A stretch of DNA of 7,816 nt from Roseovarius sp. (GCA_007125415.1 SLDH01000052.1:1-7816), one strand, 5' to 3'; counted from the first letter of the stretch, positions 1-6,782 are shown. The notes: generated by a model from the letters alone, not told the origin. Made by a program: numbers and translations.

Positions 1-45
1 AGAAGAAAAGCTGATCTTCAACGGGCGTGCACGAACACCACAAGA

Positions 46-72
46 CCCCGGCCGTGAACGGCCGGGGGTTTT
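46..72 (+). terminator. Rho-independent terminator, rightward
   Basis: Bases 46-54 (CCCCGGCCG) pair perfectly with 59-67 (CGGCCGGGG) around a TGAA tetraloop, followed by G and TTTT at 69-72. This 9-bp GC stem plus T run is a textbook intrinsic terminator for transcription entering from the left, so a plus-strand gene probably ends at or before the window edge. In that direction one frame stops at bases 12-14, but too few codons are visible to call a gene. Read from the other strand the hairpin is preceded by AAAA and followed by TCTTG, so it may also weakly stop the minus-strand gene that ends at 113. Confidence 0.85.
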
Positions 73-112
73 CGTCGCCTATTGGCTCAGGGGCGGTCGC
101 GCAAGCCCTGCA

Positions 113-871
113 TCACCCCCGGCGCAACACCCTGAACGCCGCTGAAGCCAGCCATCCCGCGCCAATCGCGATCGCCAGCGACATCAGCCCGTACCAGAAA
201 GGTTGCTCACGCGAGAGCGTGAAAAGCCACCGCTCGAGCCCTGCCTTGCGCACGGTGATCATCGTTTCGAATTTCGACACGACATCGCCGTTGCGGGTAA
301 GGAAAATCCGTGTGGCGTAGTCGCCTTCGGTAAGATTCGCCGGCAGGTTGATCGAGGTTCGGAAAAGCGTATCCTGATCCAGCGTCACCGCCCCTTCCTG
401 GGTGGAATAGGCGCCACTGTCCTCTCCGATGCGAATCACCGCATCGATGAAGGCCTGCACATCGACATCTCCCTCCGCAGCTCCGACTGACCGGATGGCC
501 AGCGGTATCGAAACCCGGTGGCGCAAATCCTCCACATTCGAAAGAACTTCGCTCAGGGGGCCTGTTGTCACCACCGTGTAATAGCTGGGCGCCGCATCGA
601 ATGTCACGGATTCCGTATTGGCCCAGATGCCGAACCGCCGCTCCTTGCGCCTGACCACGACAGGCTTTGACGGCCCCGCGATGGCCACGACCACATCCAG
701 TCCATCTTCAGGAATAGGCGCCTCGCGCTTCACCGCACCGAAAACGAGAATCTCCGATCCATCGAAATTCGTGGTGATTGCGACCTGATCCTGGCTCAGC
801 CCCAGAACGACCTCCTCGCCGGAGGCCGCAACCGGCAAGACAAGACAGGTGATGAGAGCAACCACACGCAT
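113..871 (-). CDS. TIGR02186-family membrane-anchored periplasmic protein
   Basis: A 252-residue protein matching, by recall, the alphaproteobacterial family TIGR02186 (Alph_Pro_TM); function unknown. Residues 1-17 form a short Sec-type signal peptide ending near AASG. Residues 20-215 look like a beta-rich soluble region with no catalytic motif I recognise. A single hydrophobic helix follows at about 225-247, then a basic tail (RVLRRG). It should therefore be anchored in the inner membrane with its bulk in the periplasm. The ATG is fixed by a TGATG overlap with the upstream TauE/SafE permease, which implies translational coupling; only a weak GGTGG precedes it. The pairing suggests an accessory or regulatory subunit of that transporter. 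This is inference from context; the family assignment itself is fairly secure. Confidence 0.85.
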   Translation of the reverse strand: MRVVALITCLVLPVAASGEEVVLGLSQDQVAITTNFDGSEILVFGAVKREAPIPEDGLDVVVAIAGPSKPVVVRRKERRFGIWANTESVTFDAAPSYYTVVTTGPLSEVLSNVEDLRHRVSIPLAIRSVGAAEGDVDVQAFIDAVIRIGEDSGAYSTQEGAVTLDQDTLFRTSINLPANLTEGDYATRIFLTRNGDVVSKFETMITVRKAGLERWLFTLSREQPFWYGLMSLAIAIGAGWLASAAFRVLRRG

Positions 872-1788
872 CAGTGACCACCGTCCACGCTGCCGACGGA
901 GTAAAGCTCGCGCGGCATGATGAGAAGATCCATCGCCAGCTTGCCACAGACCGCAAGCACCATCATGGCGAGCAGAATCCGCAATTGCTCGGCCGGTATC
1001 CTGGTGCCGATCCGCGTCCCGATCTGTGCGCCGATTACCCCGCCCACAAGCAGCAGCACAGCAAGCACGATATCAACGGTGTAATTCGTCATGGCATGCA
1101 GCATGGTGGTAAAGCCGGTGACGAAGATGATCTGGAAGAGCGACGTGCCCACCACCACTTTCGTTGGCATGCCCAGGATGTAGATCATCGCCGGCACCAT
1201 GATGAACCCGCCGCCGACCCCCATGATGGCCGCCAACACCCCGACAGAGACCCCCACAAGCAACGGGGGGATGGCGCTGATGTACAGACCACTGGTGCGA
1301 AACCGCATCTTGAAGGGCAGCTTATGCACCCAACCGTGCCTTCTGCGCTTCGGCGGCGCACCACGGCGGATGTTCCGAATCGCCCTGAGGCTCTCCACGA
1401 ACATCAAGAACCCGATGACACCCAGAAAAACCACGTAGCAAAGCCGGACCAGAAGATCGACCTGCCCCAGTGATTTCAGATAGTTGAAGACCATCACACC
1501 AAGCGCAGCACCGATCAGACCGCCGATCAGCAACACCGTTCCCATCTTCAGATCGACGGTCTTGCGCCGCAAATGGGCCAGAACGCCGGAAAAGGACGAG
1601 GCAACGATCTGGTTCGCCTCCGTCGCCACGGCAACGGCGGGCGGGATGCCGATGAAAAACAGAAGCGGCGTCATCAGAAAGCCGCCACCGACACCGAACA
1701 TCCCCGACAAGACCCCCACCATGCCGCCCAATCCCAGCAGCAGGAAGGCGTTGACCGAGACCTCGGCGATGGGGAGATAGATCTGCAT
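871..1788 (-). CDS. TauE/SafE (TSUP) family anion permease
   Basis: A 305-residue polytopic membrane protein of the TauE/SafE family, whose members move sulfite, sulfoacetate, thiosulfate or other organic anions across the inner membrane. The family's internal duplication is visible: the GVGGGF motif occurs at residues 32-37 and again at 190-195, each at the end of a hydrophobic helix. About eight hydrophobic segments are seen (roughly 12-34, 38-58, 83-104, 111-133, 168-205, 210-232, 237-258, 268-290). They are split by a very basic loop at 134-165, likely cytoplasmic. An in-frame ATG 10 codons upstream exists, but the chosen ATG (1788) has AGGAG six bases before it and gives the usual N-terminus. 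The substrate cannot be read from sequence, and no sulfur-oxidation or taurine genes are in view. It is co-translated with the TIGR02186 gene. Confidence 0.9.
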   Translation of the reverse strand: MQIYLPIAEVSVNAFLLLGLGGMVGVLSGMFGVGGGFLMTPLLFFIGIPPAVAVATEANQIVASSFSGVLAHLRRKTVDLKMGTVLLIGGLIGAALGVMVFNYLKSLGQVDLLVRLCYVVFLGVIGFLMFVESLRAIRNIRRGAPPKRRRHGWVHKLPFKMRFRTSGLYISAIPPLLVGVSVGVLAAIMGVGGGFIMVPAMIYILGMPTKVVVGTSLFQIIFVTGFTTMLHAMTNYTVDIVLAVLLLVGGVIGAQIGTRIGTRIPAEQLRILLAMMVLAVCGKLAMDLLIMPRELYSVGSVDGGH

Positions 1789-1897
1789 GAAAACTCCTAG
1801 CCCCATGTCCGCGCGCATTGCAAGACATGTGATCGGGATTTCCCCAGCAGGCCGGATTCCTCTCGCACAGATAGGCCTTTGGCACCCGTCTCTGGTT

Positions 1898-2341
1898 CTA
1901 GGTTGGCCGCCCCTCCGCTACCTGCGCAGAGAGTATCTTCTCGATGATCAGCGCATCGACCGGCGGCCCGGCAGGGCGCGTGTAATAGCTGCGACGGCGG
2001 GCGATCTGCTCATAACCCGAACGCCGGTAGAGCGCTCGTGCCGCCGCATTGTCCGCAGCCACTTCCAGAACCGCGCGGATGGCACCCCGCTCTGCCGCAG
2101 CTCGCTCGAACTCTGCCAGAAGCGCCGTGCCATGCCCGCGGCTTGCCTGCACGGGGTCCACGACAATGGTCAACAATTCGGCGTCATCCGCCACGACGCG
2201 CCCAAGGACAAAGCCGTGCTCTCCATGCACCGCGAAAACATGCGTAGAGGACAAAAGCCGGGCAAATTCTTCCGCAGCCCAGCCCCGCCCCTGCCCGGCA
2301 AAGGCCCGACCATGCATCGCCGCCATGGTCTCAGGCGTCAT
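1898..2341 (-). CDS. rimI: RimI-type GNAT N-acetyltransferase
   Basis: A 147-residue single-domain GNAT acetyltransferase, predicted to acetylate protein N-termini from acetyl-CoA (the E. coli namesake acts on ribosomal protein S18). The acetyl-CoA loop is visible as R68-GH-G71-T-A73 (RxxGxA) after the beta strand LLTIVVDP. The C-terminal half carries the RimI-like pattern LEVAADNAAARALYRRSGY and then RRRSYY (residues 92-120). The ATG at 2341 lies inside the end of tsaB (11-base overlap) and has no clear Shine-Dalgarno, so initiation probably relies on ribosomes finishing tsaB. A tsaB-rimI pair is very common in bacteria. The true substrate is not known; it could be a general N-alpha acetyltransferase. 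A longer open frame upstream to 2719 is only tsaB read out of frame. Confidence 0.88.
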   Translation of the reverse strand: MTPETMAAMHGRAFAGQGRGWAAEEFARLLSSTHVFAVHGEHGFVLGRVVADDAELLTIVVDPVQASRGHGTALLAEFERAAAERGAIRAVLEVAADNAAARALYRRSGYEQIARRRSYYTRPAGPPVDALIIEKILSAQVAEGRPT

Positions 2342-2909
2342 CGAGCAGGCGCGGCGGCAGATCACGTGACGGGGCGGCATCCGCCGGCTTGAGGTAGAAC
2401 GGGGATGGGGCCGGTCCATTCGCGGCCGCGCTGGCAGCAAGCCGGGCGATTGCTGCGACAAGGGTTTCGGGACACTCCAGCCAGGCGGCATCGCTTGGGA
2501 CATCTCCCAGAGGCTCGAGCACCGGCGCGCCGTCTCCCATCTGCACGTACGCCATGCCACGCGGTGCCACGATGGCGGCGCAGCCGGCCGATGCGGCTGC
2601 GCGCACTGCCGCCAGACAGGACACGCCGACTGCCGGCACACGCAGGCCAAGCGCAAGGCCGCGCGCCGCAGCCACCGAGATGCGTATCCCGGTGAAATTG
2701 CCGGGCCCTGTCCCAACACCGATCCGTCCCAGATCAGAAAAACGTATCGCCTCCGCCCGCAAGAGCTCGTCCAGCAAAGGCATCAGGCGCTCCGCCTGTC
2801 CCCGCGACATATTTTCCGCCCGCGTCACGACCCGACCGTCGAGCAGCAAAGCGGCCGCGCAATGCGCGGCCGATGTATCGAACGCCAGAAGCGGCGCGTC
2901 AGACGCCAA
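2331..2909 (-). CDS. tsaB: tRNA t6A biosynthesis protein TsaB
   Basis: A 192-residue TsaB, the ASKHA-fold partner that binds TsaD and TsaE and is needed to put threonylcarbamoyl on A37 of ANN-decoding tRNAs. Visible signatures are the N-terminal LLAFDTS (D11), RGQAERLMPLLDELL at 36-50, the nucleotide-loop motif GPGNFTGIRI at 68-77 (family consensus GPGSFTGLRIG), and a C-terminal YLKPADAAPS. It is slightly shorter than the roughly 230-residue E. coli protein, as is common in alphaproteobacteria. The start is a TTG at 2909: it sits nine bases after GAGG and is the only in-frame start that leaves the conserved N-terminus intact. It overlaps the nfu stop by 11 bases, and rimI overlaps its end by 11 bases. 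Confidence 0.93.
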   Translation of the reverse strand: MASDAPLLAFDTSAAHCAAALLLDGRVVTRAENMSRGQAERLMPLLDELLRAEAIRFSDLGRIGVGTGPGNFTGIRISVAAARGLALGLRVPAVGVSCLAAVRAAASAGCAAIVAPRGMAYVQMGDGAPVLEPLGDVPSDAAWLECPETLVAAIARLAASAAANGPAPSPFYLKPADAAPSRDLPPRLLDDA

Positions 2910-3462
2910 CCGGGCGCACCTCGGTCACTTCGGGGATATAGTGCCGCAACAGGTTCTCGATCCCCATTTTCAAGGTGATCGTCGATGAAGGGCATCCGGC
3001 ACAGGCCCCTTGCATATGCAGGTAGACCACCCCCCGCTCGAATCCGTGAAAGGTGATATCACCACCATCCTGGGCCACCGCCGGACGCACCCGCGTATCA
3101 AGCAATTCCTTGATCTGGCTGACGATTTCGCCATCCTCCCCCGTATGCTCCGCATGGCCCGACGCGGCAGATGCCGCACCCAGCATGACCGGCTTGCCGG
3201 ATTGGAAATGCTCCATGATCGCGCCGAGGATGGCAGGCTTCATATGGTCCCATTCCGCCCCCTCACTCTTGGTGACCGTCACGAAATCATGGCCGAAAAA
3301 CACGCCTGAAACGCCGTGTACCCGGAAGATGCGCTCGGCAAGGGGTGAGGCGTCCGCGCCCTCGGCACTGGGAAAATCCGCTGTTCCCGCTTCGAGCACG
3401 GTCTGGCCGGGCAGAAATTTCAATGTCGCCGGATTTGGTGTGGATTCGGTCTGGATAAACAT
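2899..3462 (-). CDS. nfu: Nfu/NifU-type Fe-S cluster carrier protein
   Basis: A 187-residue cytoplasmic Fe-S scaffold or carrier. Residues 2-88 form the Nfu N-terminal domain, recognisable from FIQTESTPNPATLKFLPG and the later GVFFGHDFVTVTK. Residues 112-180 form the NifU C-terminal domain with the cluster-binding CxxC at C154-AG-C157 (in GACAGCPSS) and the preceding PAVAQDGGDI. A variable, His/Ala-rich linker (about 96-111) joins them. This two-domain order is typical of alphaproteobacterial and mitochondrial NFU1, so it likely hands [4Fe-4S] clusters to client proteins. An in-frame TTG lies two codons upstream, but ATG 3462 has AGGGG six bases before it. It is the first of three overlapping genes (nfu-tsaB-rimI) and has its own candidate promoter. 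Confidence 0.95.
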   Translation of the reverse strand: MFIQTESTPNPATLKFLPGQTVLEAGTADFPSAEGADASPLAERIFRVHGVSGVFFGHDFVTVTKSEGAEWDHMKPAILGAIMEHFQSGKPVMLGAASAASGHAEHTGEDGEIVSQIKELLDTRVRPAVAQDGGDITFHGFERGVVYLHMQGACAGCPSSTITLKMGIENLLRHYIPEVTEVRPVGV

Positions 3463-3486
3463 GCACAACCCCTTTCGCCTCTTGCT

Positions 3487-3515
3487 GATATGCGGGGAGC
3501 GCCCTCACAAGTCAA
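3487..3515 (-). promoter_or_regulatory. Candidate sigma70 promoter for nfu-tsaB-rimI
   Basis: On the minus strand TTGACT (3515-3510) is separated by exactly 17 bases from CATATC (3492-3487). The -35 matches the consensus at five of six positions and the -10 at three of six. Transcription would begin near 3480, giving a leader of about 18 bases that still contains the AGGGG Shine-Dalgarno of nfu. It lies in the only sizeable gap (74 bases) between the stress-protein gene and nfu. No start-site data support it. Confidence 0.5.
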
Positions 3516-3536
3516 GGTTTGGAACGATTCTAATCT

Positions 3537-3992
3537 TTACGTGATCTCTTCGAGCCGCTCCTTCGAGAGATCCCCCGGCACGATGGTGATGGGAATGGGC
3601 AGGCTGCCCGATGTCTTGCTCAATTGGGTCACGAGCGGCCCCGGCCCCTTCCGGCCCGTTCCCGCCCCCAGTACCAGAACGCCGATATCGCTGTCTTCCT
3701 GGACCTGCGCGATGATCTCGGTCACCGGTTCGCCCTCCCGGATCACGAGCTCGGGGTCCACACCCTGTTTGTCGCGCATCCATTTTGCGAAAACCTCGAA
3801 ATGCGCATGGATCCGCTCGCGCGCCTCTTCCCGCATCAGATCACCGACGCCGATCCAGTGGTTGAATTCATCAGGCGGGATCACTGCAAGCACCTCGACC
3901 CCGGCCCTGGTCCGCGCCGCTCGCATGGCCGCAAAGCGCATGGCATTGAGACATTCCCGACTGTCGTCCAGAACAACGAGAAACTTGCGCAT
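3537..3992 (-). CDS. Universal stress protein (UspA family)
   Basis: A 151-residue single-domain cytoplasmic universal stress protein. The N-terminal strand and helix FLVVLDDSRECLNAMRFAA (4-22) and the C-terminal LVLGAGTGRKGPGPLV...SGSLPIPITIVPG (about 106-140) are the two halves of the UspA nucleotide-binding fold. The glycine loop has G113, G116, G118 and G129-S130, close to the G-2x-G-9x-G(S/T) signature of ATP-binding members but with spacing off by about one residue. ATP binding is therefore likely rather than certain. The ATG at 3992 follows GGAGGAG at ideal spacing; a longer open frame to 4493 is antisense or shadow coding inside mch. It lies 74 bases upstream of nfu and may be partly co-transcribed with it. 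Confidence 0.92.
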   Translation of the reverse strand: MRKFLVVLDDSRECLNAMRFAAMRAARTRAGVEVLAVIPPDEFNHWIGVGDLMREEARERIHAHFEVFAKWMRDKQGVDPELVIREGEPVTEIIAQVQEDSDIGVLVLGAGTGRKGPGPLVTQLSKTSGSLPIPITIVPGDLSKERLEEIT

Positions 3993-4011
3993 GATGTCTC
4001 CTCCCCCAAGC

Positions 4012-4020
4012 AATTTACCA
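4012..4020 (-). promoter_or_regulatory. Possible extended -10 promoter element for the usp gene
   Basis: On the minus strand TGG precedes TAAATT (4017-4012), resembling an extended -10 (TGnTATAAT) and placing a start near 4005, shortly before the strong GGAGGAG ribosome site of the usp gene. No convincing -35 (TGTTGC at 4039-4034 is poor). It lies downstream of the mch terminator, where a new promoter would be expected. Confidence 0.3.
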
Positions 4021-4075
4021 TGCCGCCGATTCCGCAACAGGGCAAGAGCGGGCAGATCCGCTTTCATTGTTCCCG

Positions 4076-4092
4076 AAATACTCCCGCCGGAG
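4076..4092 (-). terminator. Short hairpin terminator after mch
   Basis: On the minus strand CTCC-GGCG-GGAG is followed directly by TATTTC, 38 bases past the mch stop. The stem is only 4 bp, but the GGGAGTATTT string followed by GGAACAATGAA looks like a recurrent gene-end element I recall from many Rhodobacterales genomes. An adjoining self-complementary AGGCGCCT (4091-4098) with CCGG arms could lengthen the structure. It would close the mcl2-mch operon and separate it from the usp gene. Confidence 0.5.
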
Positions 4093-4129
4093 GCGCCTGC
4101 CGGTGCCACCGCTCCACCGTCTCGCAAGA

Positions 4130-5161
4130 TCAGAGCGGCATCAGCACCCAGTAGTCCAGATCGAGCAACACTTCGGGCCGCCAGCGGCCCTCGGCATCCT
4201 TCAGCACAAAGGGCATCCCGCCCTTCGTTGCCACAAGGCGCAGGCGCAGCGCCCCGACACCTGGTGCTGCTGTCTCGGCCTTGTCCAGAACCTCGGACCA
4301 GGCCTTGATCGTATCTCCCGCATAGCAGGGATTGGCATGGGTGCCGCCATTGAGCCCGACGATTATCTGTGCATTCGCGAGCCCGTTGAAACTGAGCGCG
4401 CGCGCCATGGAGATGACATGCCCTCCATAGATGAGCCGCCGGCCATCCTCCCGCAAGGTCGCGTCGAAATGGACCTTTGCGGTGTTCTGCCAAAGCCGCG
4501 TGGCCATCATGTGCTCGGCCTCCTCGACGGTCACCCCATCCACATGGTCGATCAGCTCGCCCAATTCGTAGTCGCCCCAGCGATGTGTGTCTCCCGCAAG
4601 GGTGAAATCGTAATTGCTGAAGTCGAGGCCTTCGGGGATCACCAGATCGGCAGGATCCACCACGCGGGCAAGGTTGGGTATCACCGTCTCGGGCGCAGGG
4701 CTTTCGGGGTCGCGCTTGCGCACCATCGCCCAGCGCACATAGTCGAGCACCACCTCATCACGTTGGTTCATTCCTCGGGTACGCACCCAGACCACCCCGG
4801 ACTTGCCGTTGGAATTCTGCTTGAGGCCGATCACCTCCGAGCGCGAGCGCAATGTGTCGCCCGGCCAGACCGGCTGTCTCCAACGCCCTTCCGCATAGCC
4901 CAGATTGGCCAGCGCATTGAGCGAGATGTCGGGCACGGTCTTGCCGAAGATCACATGAAACGCCGCCATGTCATCCAGCGGGCTGGCCGGCAGCCCGCAG
5001 GACCGGGCGAACATGTCCGATGAGTAAAGCGCATGGCGCGCCGGATAGAGCGCGTGGTAAAGCGCCCGCTCTCCACCGGAAACCGTTCGCGGCACCGAAT
5101 GGTGGATGGTCTCGCCCACGGTGTAGTCTTCGAAGAACCGCCCCGGATTGGTCTTTGCCAT
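4130..5161 (-). CDS. mch: Mesaconyl-CoA hydratase (MaoC family)
   Basis: A 343-residue double hot-dog MaoC-type hydratase closely resembling Mch of the ethylmalonyl-CoA pathway, which interconverts mesaconyl-C1-CoA and (2R,3S)-beta-methylmalyl-CoA in the cytoplasm. The first hot-dog half covers about 8-150 (FFEDYTVGETI, then RWRQPVWPGDTLRSRSEV at 93-110). The second covers about 185-340 (LWQNTAKVHFD at 223-233, YGGHVISMARALSFNGL at 245-261, and NGGTHANPCYAGDTI at 271-285). A GTG two codons upstream is possible, but ATG 5161 has GGGAGAG just ahead, lying in the last codons of the DUF1737 gene, and starts only two bases after that gene's TGA. By recall the same gene order with mcl2 exists in Rhodobacter sphaeroides. 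The assignment rests on family resemblance plus context; generic MaoC dehydratases are the alternative. Confidence 0.92.
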   Translation of the reverse strand: MAKTNPGRFFEDYTVGETIHHSVPRTVSGGERALYHALYPARHALYSSDMFARSCGLPASPLDDMAAFHVIFGKTVPDISLNALANLGYAEGRWRQPVWPGDTLRSRSEVIGLKQNSNGKSGVVWVRTRGMNQRDEVVLDYVRWAMVRKRDPESPAPETVIPNLARVVDPADLVIPEGLDFSNYDFTLAGDTHRWGDYELGELIDHVDGVTVEEAEHMMATRLWQNTAKVHFDATLREDGRRLIYGGHVISMARALSFNGLANAQIIVGLNGGTHANPCYAGDTIKAWSEVLDKAETAAPGVGALRLRLVATKGGMPFVLKDAEGRWRPEVLLDLDYWVLMPL

Positions 5162-5163
5162 GC

Positions 5164-5367
5164 TCACTGCTCTCCCAGCTTGATATCCGGTGTGTAACTG
5201 CCCTCGACTTCCTTGATCACCGCCTGCCCGCAGCGCATCACACCATTGGCCGCATCGAACGCATAGGTGGGGCTGCCATGCAGCGACCAGCCCGCATTGA
5301 GCGCAGCGGTAACCTTGTGACAGAACTCGGACGTATCATCCGCACTGAGAAACCGGTAGAGCTTCAT
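5164..5367 (-). CDS. DUF1737 domain small protein
   Basis: A 67-residue soluble protein, essentially the whole of a DUF1737 domain: MKLYRFLSADDTSEFCHKVTAALNAGW... ending in an acidic tail. Function unknown. It has an aromatic N-terminal strand (YRFL), a helix with Cys16-His17 (EFCHKV), GWSLHGSPTYAFD at 26-38, and a second cysteine near residue 46 (RCGQAV). No enzyme motif is seen. ATG 5367 begins six bases after the NnrU-like stop, and its stop lies two bases before mch, so it is translated as part of the mcl2-mch operon. Its fixed place suggests a link with that pathway or with an adjoining enzyme, but nothing in the sequence shows which. Confidence 0.85.
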   Translation of the reverse strand: MKLYRFLSADDTSEFCHKVTAALNAGWSLHGSPTYAFDAANGVMRCGQAVIKEVEGSYTPDIKLGEQ

Positions 5368-5373
5368 CTCCGC

Positions 5374-5919
5374 CTATCCAAAGACCGGGTAGCCGAGCCA
5401 GTAGTGAATCGCCGAAATCGCCGCATAGGCAGCCACGGTAATCACCACTGCCGCAACTTCACGGGCGGCTGATGCGGGCGCGGGCGGGGTCCATTCGGGT
5501 TCGGCGCGGTTGATCAGGATCACCTCGATCACGGCCCAAGCCAGCAGCCCGCCGAACAGGATGATCGACGCCACATCGCCATTGACCAGCAGATGCGCCA
5601 CCGCCCATGTCTTGACGGCGATGAGTTGCGGATGGCGGATACGGCGTGCCAGCGCCGTCCTGGCACCCGAGACCGCGAAGAGATAGACCGATAGCAGCAT
5701 CAGCAGGTTGTTGATCCCCACTGTCGCCGGGTGGCGCCCCCAGAAGAACGCCCCTTCGGCCATGCGATACCCGATCACCATGAGCACCAGCCCCGCCAGA
5801 ATGCTCAGCGCCACCGGCGCGCGCGCCTTGTCGCCCATGGCCGCCCGCTGCTCGGGGGCCAGTCGCTTGAAAAAATGCGCTCCCATCCAGAGCGCCAGAC
5901 CTGCAATCAACAATAGCAT
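5374..5919 (-). CDS. NnrU-family integral membrane protein
   Basis: A 181-residue membrane protein of the NnrU family, related by recall to the heme-containing zeta-carotene isomerase Z-ISO. Hydrophobic segments lie at about 1-16, 36-52, 68-86, 104-136 and 153-178. Conserved-looking histidines include H15 (MGAHFF), H63 (GRHPA), H97 (RHPQL), H110 (AVAHLL) and H172 (AIHYW), any of which could ligate heme; the block RHPQLIAVKTWAVAHLLVNGD is the family hallmark. The name comes from nitric-oxide reductase gene clusters, but no denitrification gene is in view, so a nitrogen role should not be assumed. The start ATG 5919 is chosen over GTG 5925 because GGAGG, located in the last mcl2 codons, is seven bases before it. 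It lies two bases after the mcl2 stop. Confidence 0.88.
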   Translation of the reverse strand: MLLLIAGLALWMGAHFFKRLAPEQRAAMGDKARAPVALSILAGLVLMVIGYRMAEGAFFWGRHPATVGINNLLMLLSVYLFAVSGARTALARRIRHPQLIAVKTWAVAHLLVNGDVASIILFGGLLAWAVIEVILINRAEPEWTPPAPASAAREVAAVVITVAAYAAISAIHYWLGYPVFG

Positions 5920-5921
5920 CG

Positions 5922-6782
5922 TCACTCCTCCATCATCTCTGCCACCGCCCGCGCCTTCGCGAGGATCCTGCGGGCCGCAACCACATGGAGATGTTCCACG
6001 ATCATGCCATCGACCACCGCAATGCCCCTGCCAGACGCCATGCTCTCGTCATAGGCGGCGATCTGCCGCTCGGCCAGAGAGATCTCGTCATCGGTCGGAG
6101 CGAAAGCCGTGTTGGTGATTTCGATCTGCGAGGGATGGATGAGGGTCTTGCCGTCAAACCCAAGATCACGGCCCTGTGCGCATTCCACCCGCAGGCCTTC
6201 GCCGTCGCGGAACCGGTTATAGACACCGTCTATCGCCACGATCCGGGCCGCACGGGCTGCCATCACGATGCGCTGTAGCGCATTCATCAGGGGCAGCCGG
6301 TCAGCCCGATAGCGTGCGCCGAGATCCTTGGTCAGATCATTCGTGCCGGTGACCAGCCCGAAGACACGGCCATGTGCGGCGATATCGCGCGCGTTGAACA
6401 CGCTGACCGGCGTTTCCATCATCACCCAGATGGGCAAATCCGGGCCGATGAGATCGGCCAGCGCATCCACATCCGAAGGAGCATTGACCTTGGGCAGCAA
6501 AATCGCATCCGCGCCCGCCTCTCGCAGCATCCGCACATCCTCGAGCCCCCATTCGGTGGTCAGCGCGTTGGTCCGCACGATCTTGTAGCGTTTGCCGAAG
6601 CCGCCTTCCCGCAAGGCCCCGGCCAGCGTGGCCCGCGCGGCAGGCTTGGCCTCGGGCGCGACGGCATCTTCGAGGTCGAATATGATCGCATCCGCCGGAA
6701 GGCTCCGCGCCTTGACGAGCGCCCGGTCCATCGATCCCGGAATATAGAGGACCGACCGAAAAGGATGGCTGGCAGTGTCCAT
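5922..6782 (-). CDS. mcl2: (3S)-malyl-CoA thioesterase / CitE-like lyase
   Basis: A 286-residue HpcH/HpaI aldolase - citrate lyase beta family protein (TIM barrel). Family motifs in order: RSVLYIPGSMDRAL (9-22), IIFDLEDAVAPEAK (33-46), the CoA-ester-binding arginine in IVRTNAL (R70), ILLPKV (94-99), E123 in MMETP and D149 in GTNDLTKD (expected Mg ligands), and FDGKTLIHPSQI (209-220). Next to mch this fits Mcl2, which in R. sphaeroides hydrolyses (S)-malyl-CoA to malate and CoA, completing the acetyl-CoA plus glyoxylate to malate step; a lyase activity cannot be excluded. ATG 6782 was preferred over an upstream TTG (6845) because GAAGGG lies six bases before it and the barrel begins shortly after. 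It is the first gene of the four-gene operon. Confidence 0.88.
   Translation of the reverse strand: MDTASHPFRSVLYIPGSMDRALVKARSLPADAIIFDLEDAVAPEAKPAARATLAGALREGGFGKRYKIVRTNALTTEWGLEDVRMLREAGADAILLPKVNAPSDVDALADLIGPDLPIWVMMETPVSVFNARDIAAHGRVFGLVTGTNDLTKDLGARYRADRLPLMNALQRIVMAARAARIVAIDGVYNRFRDGEGLRVECAQGRDLGFDGKTLIHPSQIEITNTAFAPTDDEISLAERQIAAYDESMASGRGIAVVDGMIVEHLHVVAARRILAKARAVAEMMEE

Noticed and set aside
1..14. Possible last codons of a rightward gene ending TGA at 12-14
   Set aside because: Only about four codons visible; the terminator at 46-72 suggests such a gene but the frame cannot be supported.
874..1473. 199-codon plus-strand open frame opposite the TauE/SafE gene
   Set aside because: Composition dominated by His, Asp, Arg; antisense to a clear membrane-protein gene.
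3488..3512. GGGCGCTCCC within the nfu promoter spacer as an iron-regulator operator
   Set aside because: Only three-base arms match, which is expected by chance in GC-rich DNA, and it does not resemble iron-responsive boxes I know.
3993..4493. N-terminal extension of the universal stress protein frame
   Set aside because: Runs antisense-free but out of frame through mch and has no family match; the ATG at 3992 with GGAGGAG and the canonical Usp N-terminus fixes the start.
4067..5023. 318-codon plus-strand open frame opposite mch
   Set aside because: Lies wholly antisense to mch and the usp leader, His/Pro/Arg-rich without domain motifs; a GC-rich antisense shadow.
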